Below, in pieces: positions 42,378 through 52,616 of a DNA stretch of 64,000 nt. This DNA is from Liopterus haemorrhoidalis (taxonomy: Eukaryota; Arthropoda; Insecta; Coleoptera; Dytiscidae), in contig OZ020625.1 of assembly GCA_963971575.1 (NCBI GenBank), forward strand, positions 12,439,646 to 12,503,645, in the 5' to 3' direction. The notes beneath the pieces were generated by a model. It had not been told where the DNA came from, ran no database searches, and saw only the letters and a list, made by a program, of their open reading frames with translations. The position numbers and the translations under genes are program-made. Position 1 is the first letter of the stretch, and each line of letters starts with the position of its first letter.

Positions 42378-42688
42378 CTGTTAGGAATTCGGTGATAAAG
42401 GCAATGTAAAATTGTAGTATCAGCTGTGGTACAACTCGTACGCAGACATCCACATTTTCTACATTCGCTATCAAGCAGTACATGTTTTGATATTGTCTCA
42501 GTAATTTGTGTTTGTTCCTCGTGGTGAGATGTTGCGGAATGCCAGAATATTTTCTCCAGAATAGCCGGTACCCCAGATATCTGTACGCTCTCAACCAATT
42601 TATTAGATACATATGCACCAGTTGTAGATTCAGTATCTTGTACATCGGTAACCATATCCAATTTATTGGATAGCATTTGTGACGTTTC
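42378..42688 (-). CDS. XK-related (XKR) protein, exon B
   Basis: 311-bp host exon. Acceptor TATCTTTTGTAG/GAAACG at 42689/42688; donor CTAACAG/GTAAAA at 42378/42377. The first base completes a Trp codon started by exon A. Reading: K-R-H-K-C-Y-P-I-N-W-I-W, L-N-L-Q-L-V-H-M-Y-L-I-N-W-L-R-A-Y, then V-E-N-V-D-V-C-V-R-V-V-P-Q-L-I-L-Q-F-Y-I. The last block is the XK-family signature (usual form: E-x-x-x-E-x-x-P-Q-L-x-L-Q-x-Y-I), and the 'L-Q-L-x-x-x-x-R' block before it also fits. A longer-looking alternative frame exists, but only this frame agrees with exons A and C. Confidence 0.8.
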
Positions 42689-42906
42689 CTACAAAAGATA
42701 ATAATACTAAAAATAATAATATAACATTTAACAATAGTAATTTCAATACTAAACATTATTTTAAATAAATTGACATTAAATTTGACATTTTTTTGAAAAT
42801 GAAGACCAAACACGTAAGGAAGTTCCTTTGTATCTAGCAACAAAACAAACCACCACTAAAAATCCGGGAAAACTGGATTAAAGATATTAGTAATACAATC
42901 CTTCCT
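42689..42906. other. XKR intron, before the PLE fragment
   Basis: AT-rich; holds the exon B acceptor tract. No other feature. Confidence 0.4.
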
Positions 42907-44782
42907 TGTAAAACTTTGTTTAAGCCTAGGACCTACATTCAATTTTGAAGACCATAAGCTGAAACAATCAACGGTCCATAACATCATAAAATGCACAGAA
43001 ACAGCCATCCAACAATATAACATTCAGGATAGTCAAGACCTTAGGGATAAAGTCACAAATTACACAAAAACCTTAATAAACACAAATAAAAGTCAAAAAA
43101 TTAAAAATAATAATAATAAATTTTTTCAACAAATTAACAAAGAAACTAACATCTTAAAAGAACACCCGGAAATTATTATTAGCAAGGCTGATAAAGGTAA
43201 CATTACTGTTGTTCAGGACAAACAGGAATACACCGACAAAGCTAACTTATTGTTGAACGACGCAACTAATAAATTACAAATTGAAAACAACTCCATTGTA
43301 AAAAGGTGGTTTAACAACAAATCTATTAATGACCAAACTAAACATTCTCTTCCTATCACTAATGCTAATGCCCCACGGATTTATTTTTTACCCAAAATAC
43401 ATAAACCCAATGTACCACTCCGTCCCATTGTTTCTAGTATAAATTCTCAAACATATAAAATACCTAAATTTCTAGCCAAAATTTTATCGAATATTGTAGG
43501 CAAAACTGACAGAAACATCAAAAATAGTTTTGAGTTTGTAAAAAAGGTTAGGACTGTCAAAATTCCAGACAACCACATTATGCTGTCGTTGGATGTAGAA
43601 TCTCTGTATACCAATGACCAATGTACCAACAGACCTAGCACTCAAAACTATTGGCGAAAAATGGGACCAAATAAAACCTTTCACCACCCTTTCCAAAAAT
43701 GAATTTCTTACTGGAAGTGAATTTTGCCTTAATAATACATATTTCAAAGCTTTTGACAATTTTTATACCCAGACACATGGGCGCTATGGGTAGCCCCATT
43801 TCTAGCGTTGTTGCAAATTTAGTAATGGAAGAAGTCGAATCCAATTGTTTAAATAAATTACCAGAAACCCCCGTTATCTATTACAGATATGTAGACGATA
43901 TCATTTTAATTTATCATAAAAACTTACTCAACACGTTACTTGAGGTTTTCAACTCTTTCCATCCACGGTTAAATTTCACTTGTGAGAAAGAAGAGAATAA
44001 TAGTATTGCATTCATGGATGTTTCTTTGATAAGATCGGATGACAACCTAATAGTTACTAATTGGTATAAAAAAATACTCATAGTTGGAGATACTTAAACT
44101 ACTCATCAAACCACCCCTTATAATTGAAAATTAACGCCCTTAACAACACAATTGATAGAGCCATCAAGTTAGCCCATCGTAATTTTAGATCTGATAACCT
44201 TAAAAACATTAAAAAAGCCTTTATTGCCAATAATTACCCCAACCGTCTCATTGTGAGATGTATCAAAAAAAGAACATGGTCAGCTTTTAACAGCAATCCG
44301 GATAATATAAATTTAAACAACAACCAGTACATTAGTTTTCCGTATCATAACACTGAGTTTGTCAACTATAAAAACATTTTCAAGAAATTTGACGTTAATT
44401 TAGCCTTCAGCTCTGATAACAACAATAGTCATAATTTTTCCGAACTTAAATCTAATATCCCTAGTCTTGAAAATTCTAATGTTGTATATGAAATACCATG
44501 CAGAGAATGCAGTAAAACTTATATAGGGACTACTCAACAAATTTAAAAAAAAAAAACTTAAATGCCAACACAAGAGCGACGTTAGGATCAAACCTAATTG
44601 TACAGCATTAGCTGTACAATATTCAAACACTACTAGTCATATTTTTGACTTTGAAAATGTCAAGATTTTAGATATAGAAGCCCATTTTCACAAAAGAATG
44701 ATATCGGAGAAGTGGTGCATACACACAGCTAAAGATAAATGTGTTAATAAAAAAACAGACACGATTGGTTTAAATAAAACAT
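42907..44782 (+). pseudogene. Penelope-like element RT/GIY-YIG remnant
   Basis: Order: L-C-L-S-L-G-P-T-F-N-F (PLE N-terminal motif), I-I-S-K-A-D-K-G-N-I-T-V-V, F-L-P-K-I-H-K-P-N-V-P-L-R-P-I-V, L-S-L-D-V-E-S-L-Y-T-N, M-G-A-M-G-S-P-I-S-S-V-V-A-N-L, R-Y-V-D-D-I-I-L-I, F-M-D-V-S-L-I, then the GIY-YIG endonuclease V-V-Y-E-I-P-C-R-E-C-S-K-T-Y-I-G-T. Frame breaks near 43620-43700, 44095 and 44545 make it inactive. It is a different, older family from the palindromic copies at 47263-53123. Confidence 0.75.
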
Positions 44783-44783
44783 A

Positions 44784-45444
44784 AGCCGTTTTCGCAAACC
44801 TCAATCCGATCGCATATCCGATAAATAAATGACACGAAATTCAATCGGATAGAATTTATCTGATTACTGTCTATCAGATAAAGTCAGTTTGCGAACGAAT
44901 ATTAATAGCTTGATCCAAATAACTTCTTACGGACTTTTGCGGACAGGATTGTTTAGAGTTTAGTGTTCTACTGTCTAGATGGCAGCACTTACGACTTTAT
45001 TTCTTTATTTAAACTTGACGATTTGTAAGATCTTAAAGAATAACGATAAATAATATTTTCATGTTTTCCACTGTAATTCTTTTCTTTTTATCTTTGCGGT
45101 TTAAAAATAGCATTACCATATTATTTTCGTCAGTATCATCATAACCATCATCATCGAAAAAAATAGGGTGTCCAATTGTTATAATCGGCAAATTTTTTTA
45201 GATTAAAGTCAAAAACCCAAAATGACATACACATAGAATAATTTTTTAGGTTATTTAATCTGAAATGAATCCTACTATTTTGTAGGATTGAAATATCCGA
45301 TCGCGTTTATCAGATAGTTATTGTAGGTTTGCGAACGTAGATAGTTTTGTATCTGATCAAAGAAAAAGTTTGCGAACAGGTTCGTAGCTATCAGATTAAA
45401 TCAATGACGTCATATATGTATCGGATAGGGTTTGCGAAAACGCC
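44784..45444. mobile_element. MITE with TTTGCGAAC subterminal repeats
   Basis: Terminal inverted repeats AGCCGTTTTCGCAAACC and GGGTTTGCGAAAACGCCT. Extended partial pairing follows (ATCCGAT, ATCAGAT blocks). Four or more internal GTTTGCGAAC words. 661 bp, non-coding. The superfamily is not clear. Confidence 0.6.
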
Positions 45445-45796
45445 TATATTTTAAACTTTTGTCTTAAAATCAGCTGTGGGCCTGTCCACTTGTCACATTA
45501 CGTTCACCTACTTAATATGTTGTGACGTTTTTATTTCTTAGAGAATACACCCGATAGTCAGTTAAAATTTTGGATTTCAGTTAAACATGCCAAATTATAT
45601 GGAAATATATTCAGCCCGTTGTAAGAGAATATGTGATGTGCTACAAACACGACTTAGTTACTGATCGTTCTGCGCATTACGTTATGTGACACAAAAGTAA
45701 ATATTTATTTAAGTTTATTATGTATAAAAACTGTTAGATTAGTACTAATGACTTAAATGTTGATGTACATAAATTTAAATAAATATACATACTTAC
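45445..45796. other. Non-coding XKR intron DNA
   Basis: Nothing recognised besides the exon A donor at its right edge. Confidence 0.4.
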
Positions 45797-46724
45797 CATG
45801 TCTTTCGGCGGAGGTTAATAATGGCAGCTAATACAAGTACTACAGGCATGAAGATTATTGCTATTGAAGGGTCAATATGCGAATTGGTTGTGAGATATCT
45901 AAATATGTAATATCTTCTTTCAGGATTTTTGACCACTGATTCAATATCTAAAACTACACTATCCAACAATTGAAACAAATACAGCGAGCAATTTTTATTA
46001 TATTGTTGATTGTTATATTCGACTGTATTTGTCCATATGTCCACCTTTGGATGCAATTTTATAAGAAATTCTGTCAAAAAATAATTTTCCCTAAATTCCC
46101 ATTCTGTTATGTTTCCAATCAATTTGCAGCTTTGTGATATGTTTGATATTTTGTTCCACTCATTAACAATATCAATTGATTTTTTATCATTTATAAATTT
46201 CCCAACTTCGTATAGACTTGAATTCATCTTTTCAAATATGTTTTTGTGGTAAATAAATGTATGGCATAAGAAATTATAGTAAAAGCTTCCTTCTTTTTGA
46301 TTCAAATCAGATTCTAATGGGTTCGTACTGTATGATATTTTATACCAGATAGCTCGCGAAACAATATACCGGACAGGATTGGACGATTGTTGTTCACTAA
46401 CAAATTTCTTACGCAAAACCCAATAAAAAGGATCATGCTCTATACTTTCCGTAGGACAAAAATAATAATTCGAGTATTCAGAAATATGCTGGTTTATTAA
46501 CTGAACATTATTTATTATGCCATAAAATTTATATTCGTGCTGGCTGTTATCTTGCAGATAACGCTCTTGTAATAAGTTCGCAGCCACGAACCAAGTTGTT
46601 ACATTTTCCGTCAGAAACAGAAATATTGCAGATGGTAATACTATAAGTTTGATCCATGTAATATCATACACATGTTTAGTCTTCGTAAACTTCAGGTGTT
46701 GGGGTCCATCTCTATGTTTGGATC
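45797..46724 (-). CDS. XK-related (XKR) protein, exon A (N-terminal part)
   Basis: 928-bp host exon. Acceptor ATGGTTTGTTTCAG/GATCC at 46725/46724; donor AGACATG/GTAAGT at 45797/45796, phase 2, matching exon B. It has no early in-frame Met, so a start exon lies further up (above 46724). A first membrane helix is near residue 25-45 (L-I-V-L-P-S-A-I-F-L-F-L). About 230 residues follow with many Asn, Tyr and several N-x-S/T sites (N-S-S, N-I-S, N-I-T, N-C-S) and Cys, then a second helix (I-A-I-I-F-M-P-V-V-L-V-L-A-A-I). Helix 1 and helix 2 fit the XKR start, but the extended loop between them is unusual. The exon alone would not identify the family; linkage by splice phase does. Confidence 0.65.
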
Positions 46725-46828
46725 CTGAAACAAACCATGGAATTATACAGAGTGTCCGCTATAGAGTGAATATTACACAATAATCCTTTATAATAATAAT
46801 AACAATAATAATAATAATAATAATAATA
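46725..46828. other. XKR intron edge and (AAT)n tract
   Basis: The polypyrimidine tract of the exon A acceptor, followed by ATAATAATAACAATAATAAT, the target type of the Dong-like LINE. Confidence 0.5.
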
Positions 46829-47044
46829 AAAGGTTGCTGAAGTTTGAGATTAGTGGACGCTTGTCAAGACCTGACAAATCCCAAAATAATAATAATAATA
46901 ATTAATTTCCGCGGCTGCATATCGCCAAGGTTTGGGATGCAGTCGTGTGTATTTAGCTCCACTAGTCTCTAGTATGACGCGGCTCAAAAGGTTGCTGAAG
47001 TTTGAGATTAGTGGACGCTTGTCAAGACCTGACAAACCCCATAA
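46829..47044 (+). mobile_element. Two 3' stubs of the Dong-like LINE in TAA repeats
   Basis: Stub 1 (46829-46882): AAAGGTTGCTGAAGTTTGAG to TTGTCAAGACCTGACAA and CCC, then AATAAT repeats. Stub 2 (46911-47044) is longer and begins AATTTCCGCGGCTGCATATC. Both equal the end of the copy at 58860-58995. Severe 5' truncation with (TAA)n on both sides indicates separate target-primed insertions into the same microsatellite. Confidence 0.8.
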
Positions 47045-47262
47045 TAATAATAATAAATAATAAATTCGCAGGGGAAGTTCTAAATGGCCATAACACCTGG
47101 CTATTTGCTAAGCTTTCGGGCCTGATCATCCCGCGAACCCTGAATCACGCAAGGAAAGTTCGCAATGGTCGCAACATCTGACCATATCGAGCTTTTGGGC
47201 CTGATGATCCCACGTATCCTGAATAATAATCTTGATTAGATGAATTACGTCCGTAAGTTAGT
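47045..47262. repeat. Duplicated 81-bp unit in TAA repeat
   Basis: Two units, starting CGCAGGGGAAGTTCTAAATG and CGCAAGGAAAGTTCGCAATG. Each has ...GGGCCTGATSATCCC and ends CCTGAAT. AATAAT repeats lie on both outer sides, so it may be the 3' end of another TAA-targeting element. The short unique piece 47232-47262 then leads to the Penelope palindrome. Confidence 0.55.
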
Positions 47263-50219
47263 AGTTATAGTTGAAGGTAATGGGATTCGGACCAGTCAGA
47301 AAATAAAAACAAATTTATTAACTTCGCTAACGTTTCGATTTAATTTAAATCTTCATCAGAGCTACAAAGATAAATAGAAATATACAATTATTAAATTGGT
47401 AGGTTTACATGTATAAAATTATGATAGTGTTAAAATTTAACAAGTCAAGTAGTTAAAATAATCATTACAAAATTGTCTGAATTTAAAATATAACATAAAA
47501 TAATTATTAAATAATAAAAACATATCAAATATGAGTTAAAGAATAAAAAACAATGTTAAATTTACAATACCTTAGTTAATAGTCACGAAATAAAATAACA
47601 GTTTTAAAATAAATGAAGAACACATCATATTGTCCGGTTATTGAACTCAGAGATAAGCAATTAATAAGCCACGTATGAATTTGAAAAAGGGTTTGAGGTG
47701 GTTGAAACAAGTAAGTAACGCTATCTATTAATAAATTAGAAAATGATTATTAGGTGAAATATGTTAGATTTAGAATTTTTTTAATATATTACAATAGATG
47801 GCGCTTATATTATCACAGTCGGTTTTAAAGTTAACTAATTTAGGGTTCTGAATTATATGTATACTCTCAGTAATCAACCTTTTACTGAGATTGTCTACTT
47901 TATCTAAGATTTTAGTTTGTTCAAAATTAAAATTGTGGTTAGTGGTGAAGTAATGGGTACTGAGTGCCGTGTTTTCTTTTTTATTTTTAAATTTATCCTG
48001 ACAGCTATTTTTATGTTGATATACTCGGTTTTTAAGATATTGTTTAGTCTGTCCAACATAACCTAAATCACAACCTCCACAAGGGATGTGATAGACTACT
48101 GACGACATTTTATTAAATTCAGTAGGTTGTTTAATTTTTGAGTGAAGTTGATTAATAGTTTTAAGATTATAGAAAGCTAATTTTATATTATAGGGTTTAA
48201 AAAGTTTAGCAATTTTAAATGAAATATTTTTGATGTGTGGAAATTTTAAATATGAACAATCAGTGTTGATATCTGGAAGTGAATTATTATTGGTGGGATT
48301 ATTGGGATTGTTATAAAAAATTCTATTAATGATATTTCTAGGGTAGTTATGAATAATAAGATTGTCAGTGGCTTTTTTAAAATTTTCCCTATGGAATTTA
48401 GGGTCACTCAAACTGAGTATTTTATGTTTACATGATTTTATAATGGCAATTTTTTGTTTGTATGGATGTTCTGATAAGAAATTTAAAGTACGTCCTGAAC
48501 TTGAGGGTTTAGTATACATATTAGTAGATAAGGTGCCATTAGAATTACGTATTAATAGAATGTCGAGAAAAGGGATAGTATTGTTATTTTCAGTTTCTAT
48601 AGTAAATTGTAATTTGTTGTGATAAGAGTTAAAAATAGAAAGTGTGGTATCTACTTGATCTGCAGGTATGGCTAAAATAGTATCATCTACATAATATTTA
48701 ATGAATGGTAAATGAAAAGGTAATTTTTTAATGACGGTATTAATGAGTTCATTTACCACTAAATTAGCTAATACAGGTGATGAAGGAGCACCCATTGCTG
48801 TACCAAACAATTGTTGGTAGTATTTATTATTGAATACGAAATAACCACTATCAAACAGATATTTTATAATAGTGATAAATGAATCATAAGATAGGTTAGT
48901 ATATGCTGAAATAGTATCCCATTCTTTATGTATGATAGCAATGACTAGTTCTTGTGGAATATTGGTAAATAGTGATATAACATCTAACGATATAAGTATA
49001 TAATCGTTAGGAAGGACGATATTTTTAGTGAAATTAACGAATTCATAGGAGTTTTTTATATTGTAGTGGAAAGTAGTAACTACCTTATCTAAAATATCAT
49101 TAATGAAAGAAGCTAACTTGTAGGAAGGTGCCATTATACAGGAAACAATAGGTCTTAAGGGTTTGTTAGTTTTATGGCATTTAATTTTACCATAAATTTT
49201 AGGAGGTAATGAGTTATGGATTTTGAGATAAGTAGCTTGAGATTTACTTATTTCACCTTTATTATAAATGTTGTCAATAATATTGTTATTAAGTGTTTGG
49301 AATTTGCTGGTAGGGTCTTTACTTAGTGGTTTATAGATGTTATTATCAGATAAGATATCAATCATTTTTTGTTCGTATTGGTTATTATTAATTATTACGG
49401 TACAATTACCTTTATCTGAACTGCATACTATTAATTGTTTATTATTACTAAGAAAATTTTTAGTATTATTAAAATCTTTAAGTATATTATTATTAATAAG
49501 TGGGTTAATTAAGTTTTTATCAGTATTAATATTATTAGTTAATATATTACACGCTTGACTTCTGAGAAGATTTTTAGTGTCAGTATCATTACTTATACGG
49601 TTAATGTTAAATTCTAAGTCAGTAATGACATTATTAATATTATATTTATTAAGAGTGGTAGGTATGCTAAATTTAGGTCCCAGACTAAGTATATCTTTAG
49701 CATATTGGGGTAAAGTTGTGTTAGTTAGATTAATTAACCATTTATCTTGACAGTTATATGTGATATTTTTAATAGAGTTTTTAAGTGTTTTAAGTTTTTT
49801 TAAATTTCTAGCTTTTATTGTCTCAAATTCTCTTTCAAATTCATTATTAGTAATAGTTTTACATTGATAAAATGTATTATGAGGTAATACATTTTTTAGT
49901 TTAATTTCAAGGTCATTCAGTTGTTGTTCAATATTTTTAATGTTACATAAGGTAATTTTTATCTCTAAGTTCAATACCGACCTTGCTAATTTTTTGGTGA
50001 TAGAGTTGATTTGATTATGAAAATGATGGTTTGTTGATTCTAGGTTGTAGATGAATTTGAAGTTTTGTTTGATGTGGTTAGGAGTGAGCTGTTGTCTTCG
50101 GCAATTTAATAAAAATATCTTTCTGTTGATCAGGGATGCTAGTTTCTTATGTGATGTTCGGAAAATTTTGATATTGTTTTTGGTTGTTGTACCAAAAGAA
50201 AGTTCTACGTTGTTGAAAA
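47263..50219 (-). mobile_element. Penelope-like element, left arm of palindrome
   Basis: Minus-strand PLE copy with 3' end at 47263. It contains one ORF, a 3' region of about 500 bp, and a hammerhead-like motif. Bases 47263-50163 are the inverted counterpart of 50222-53123 with no net length change. The 57-bp spacer (50164-50221) seems to be native 5' sequence of this copy, since its frame runs on through it (N-N-V-E-L-S-F-G-T-T-T-K-N-N-I-K-I-F). Confidence 0.8.
47325..47364 (-). ncRNA. Hammerhead-ribozyme-like motif, left Penelope copy
   Basis: Minus strand: GTAGCT CTGATGA A GATTT AAATT AAATC GAAAC GTT AGC. It shows the CUGANGA and GAAAC cores, a 5-bp stem II, a near-absent stem III (AC/GU) and a 3-bp stem I (GCU/AGC). 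One unpaired base before stem II departs from the standard core. PLEs are known to carry hammerhead ribozymes in their terminal repeats. Confidence 0.4.
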
Positions 50220-50250
50220 AATTTCCGAACATCACATAAGAAACTAGCAT
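47770..50250 (-). CDS. Penelope-like RT + GIY-YIG endonuclease (left copy)
   Basis: 826 open codons; the first roughly 12 come from the opposite arm, so the natural start is uncertain. PLE order: D-I-L-S-L-G-P-K-F-S-I-P (about 200), V-C-S-S-D-K-G-N-C-T-V-I-I, G-K-I-K-C-H-K-T-N-K-P-L-R-P-I-V, I-L-I-S-L-D-V-I-S-L-F-T-N-I-P, T-A-M-G-A-P-S-S-P-V-L-A-N-L, I-K-Y-Y-V-D-D-T-I-L-A-I (catalytic YVDD), P-F-L-D-I-L-L-I, then C-terminal V-V-Y-H-I-P-C-G-G-C-D-L-G-Y-V-G-Q-T, the GIY-YIG nuclease with its CxxC and R-V-Y-Q-H-K. The RT is telomerase-like in class and the nuclease nicks the target. No stop inside. The protein is identical to the right copy over 734 residues. Confidence 0.85.
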   Translation of the reverse strand: MLVSYVMFGNFFNNVELSFGTTTKNNIKIFRTSHKKLASLINRKIFLLNCRRQQLTPNHIKQNFKFIYNLESTNHHFHNQINSITKKLARSVLNLEIKITLCNIKNIEQQLNDLEIKLKNVLPHNTFYQCKTITNNEFEREFETIKARNLKKLKTLKNSIKNITYNCQDKWLINLTNTTLPQYAKDILSLGPKFSIPTTLNKYNINNVITDLEFNINRISNDTDTKNLLRSQACNILTNNINTDKNLINPLINNNILKDFNNTKNFLSNNKQLIVCSSDKGNCTVIINNNQYEQKMIDILSDNNIYKPLSKDPTSKFQTLNNNIIDNIYNKGEISKSQATYLKIHNSLPPKIYGKIKCHKTNKPLRPIVSCIMAPSYKLASFINDILDKVVTTFHYNIKNSYEFVNFTKNIVLPNDYILISLDVISLFTNIPQELVIAIIHKEWDTISAYTNLSYDSFITIIKYLFDSGYFVFNNKYYQQLFGTAMGAPSSPVLANLVVNELINTVIKKLPFHLPFIKYYVDDTILAIPADQVDTTLSIFNSYHNKLQFTIETENNNTIPFLDILLIRNSNGTLSTNMYTKPSSSGRTLNFLSEHPYKQKIAIIKSCKHKILSLSDPKFHRENFKKATDNLIIHNYPRNIINRIFYNNPNNPTNNNSLPDINTDCSYLKFPHIKNISFKIAKLFKPYNIKLAFYNLKTINQLHSKIKQPTEFNKMSSVVYHIPCGGCDLGYVGQTKQYLKNRVYQHKNSCQDKFKNKKENTALSTHYFTTNHNFNFEQTKILDKVDNLSKRLITESIHIIQNPKLVNFKTDCDNISAIYCNILKKF
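50164..50221. other. Palindrome centre (spacer)
   Basis: 57 bp of single-copy DNA between inverted arms that meet as ...GATGTTCGGAAA and TTTCCGAACATC.... Confidence 0.85.
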
Positions 50251-52616
50251 CCCTGATCAACAGAAAGATATTTTTATTAAATTGCCGAAGACAACAGCTC
50301 ACTCCTAACCACATCAAACAAAACTTCAAATTCATCTACAACCTAGAATCAACAAACCATCATTTTCATAATCAAATCAACTCTATCACCAAAAAATTAG
50401 CAAGGTCGGTATTGAACTTAGAGATAAAAATTACCTTATGTAACATTAAAAATATTGAACAACAACTGAATGACCTTGAAATTAAACTAAAAAATGTATT
50501 ACCTCATAATACATTTTATCAATGTAAAACTATTACTAATAATGAATTTGAAAGAGAATTTGAGACAATAAAAGCTAGAAATTTAAAAAAACTTAAAACA
50601 CTTAAAAACTCTATTAAAAATATCACATATAACTGTCAAGATAAATGGTTAATTAATCTAACTAACACAACTTTACCCCAATATGCTAAAGATATACTTA
50701 GTCTGGGACCTAAATTTAGCATACCTACCACTCTTAATAAATATAATATTAATAATGTCATTACTGACTTAGAATTTAACATTAACCGTATAAGTAATGA
50801 TACTGACACTAAAAATCTTCTCAGAAGTCAAGCGTGTAATATATTAACTAATAATATTAATACTGATAAAAACTTAATTAACCCACTTATTAATAATAAT
50901 ATACTTAAAGATTTTAATAATACTAAAAATTTTCTTAGTAATAATAAACAATTAATAGTATGCAGTTCAGATAAAGGTAATTGTACCGTAATAATTAATA
51001 ATAACCAATACGAACAAAAAATGATTGATATCTTATCTGATAATAACATCTATAAACCACTAAGTAAAGACCCTACCAGCAAATTCCAAACACTTAATAA
51101 CAATATTATTGACAACATTTATAATAAAGGTGAAATAAGTAAATCTCAAGCTACTTATCTCAAAATCCATAACTCATTACCTCCTAAAATTTATGGTAAA
51201 ATTAAATGCCATAAAACTAACAAACCCTTAAGACCTATTGTTTCCTGTATAATGGCACCTTCCTACAAGTTAGCTTCTTTCATTAATGATATTTTAGATA
51301 AGGTAGTTACTACTTTCCACTACAATATAAAAAACTCCTATGAATTCGTTAATTTCACTAAAAATATCGTCCTTCCTAACGATTATATACTTATATCGTT
51401 AGATGTTATATCACTATTTACCAATATTCCACAAGAACTAGTCATTGCTATCATACATAAAGAATGGGATACTATTTCAGCATATACTAACCTATCTTAT
51501 GATTCATTTATCACTATTATAAAATATCTGTTTGATAGTGGTTATTTCGTATTCAATAATAAATACTACCAACAATTGTTTGGTACAGCAATGGGTGCTC
51601 CTTCATCACCTGTATTAGCTAATTTAGTGGTAAATGAACTCATTAATACCGTCATTAAAAAATTACCTTTTCATTTACCATTCATTAAATATTATGTAGA
51701 TGATACTATTTTAGCCATACCTGCAGATCAAGTAGATACCACACTTTCTATTTTTAACTCTTATCACAACAAATTACAATTTACTATAGAAACTGAAAAT
51801 AACAATACTATCCCTTTTCTCGACATTCTATTAATACGTAATTCTAATGGCACCTTATCTACTAATATGTATACTAAACCCTCAAGTTCAGGACGTACTT
51901 TAAATTTCTTATCAGAACATCCATACAAACAAAAAATTGCCATTATAAAATCATGTAAACATAAAATACTCAGTTTGAGTGACCCTAAATTCCATAGGGA
52001 AAATTTTAAAAAAGCCACTGACAATCTTATTATTCATAACTACCCTAGAAATATCATTAATAGAATTTTTTATAACAATCCCAATAATCCCACCAATAAT
52101 AATTCACTTCCAGATATCAACACTGATTGTTCATATTTAAAATTTCCACACATCAAAAATATTTCATTTAAAATTGCTAAACTTTTTAAACCCTATAATA
52201 TAAAATTAGCTTTCTATAATCTTAAAACTATTAATCAACTTCACTCAAAAATTAAACAACCTACTGAATTTAATAAAATGTCGTCAGTAGTCTATCACAT
52301 CCCTTGTGGAGGTTGTGATTTAGGTTATGTTGGACAGACTAAACAATATCTTAAAAACCGAGTATATCAACATAAAAATAGCTGTCAGGATAAATTTAAA
52401 AATAAAAAAGAAAACACGGCACTCAGTACCCATTACTTCACCACTAACCACAATTTTAATTTTGAACAAACTAAAATCTTAGATAAAGTAGACAATCTCA
52501 GTAAAAGGTTGATTACTGAGAGTATACATATAATTCAGAACCCTAAATTAGTTAACTTTAAAACCGACTGTGATAATATAAGCGCCATCTATTGTAATAT
52601 ATTAAAAAAATTCTAA
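50223..52616 (+). CDS. Penelope-like RT + GIY-YIG endonuclease (right copy), no native start
   Basis: Open frame from the truncation point, F-R-T-S-H-K-K-L-A-S-L-I-N-R-K; the first in-frame Met is well inside, and a TGA lies just upstream at 50214. From there on it is identical to the left copy, including YVDD at about 51685-51705 and the GIY-YIG motif at about 52290-52340, with stop at 52616. As the 5' end is missing, expression would need a start outside. Identity of the two proteins points to very recent duplication, gene conversion or an assembly effect. Confidence 0.8.
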   Translation, partial: FRTSHKKLASLINRKIFLLNCRRQQLTPNHIKQNFKFIYNLESTNHHFHNQINSITKKLARSVLNLEIKITLCNIKNIEQQLNDLEIKLKNVLPHNTFYQCKTITNNEFEREFETIKARNLKKLKTLKNSIKNITYNCQDKWLINLTNTTLPQYAKDILSLGPKFSIPTTLNKYNINNVITDLEFNINRISNDTDTKNLLRSQACNILTNNINTDKNLINPLINNNILKDFNNTKNFLSNNKQLIVCSSDKGNCTVIINNNQYEQKMIDILSDNNIYKPLSKDPTSKFQTLNNNIIDNIYNKGEISKSQATYLKIHNSLPPKIYGKIKCHKTNKPLRPIVSCIMAPSYKLASFINDILDKVVTTFHYNIKNSYEFVNFTKNIVLPNDYILISLDVISLFTNIPQELVIAIIHKEWDTISAYTNLSYDSFITIIKYLFDSGYFVFNNKYYQQLFGTAMGAPSSPVLANLVVNELINTVIKKLPFHLPFIKYYVDDTILAIPADQVDTTLSIFNSYHNKLQFTIETENNNTIPFLDILLIRNSNGTLSTNMYTKPSSSGRTLNFLSEHPYKQKIAIIKSCKHKILSLSDPKFHRENFKKATDNLIIHNYPRNIINRIFYNNPNNPTNNNSLPDINTDCSYLKFPHIKNISFKIAKLFKPYNIKLAFYNLKTINQLHSKIKQPTEFNKMSSVVYHIPCGGCDLGYVGQTKQYLKNRVYQHKNSCQDKFKNKKENTALSTHYFTTNHNFNFEQTKILDKVDNLSKRLITESIHIIQNPKLVNFKTDCDNISAIYCNILKKF

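Noticed and set aside
42374..42676. 100-codon alternative frame over XKR exon B
   Set aside because: Phase does not fit exons A and C, and it shows no family signature, unlike the chosen frame.
48362..48622. ORFs opposite to the Penelope coding sequence, also at 51764-52024 and 49337-49558
   Set aside because: Shadows; appear twice only because of the palindrome.
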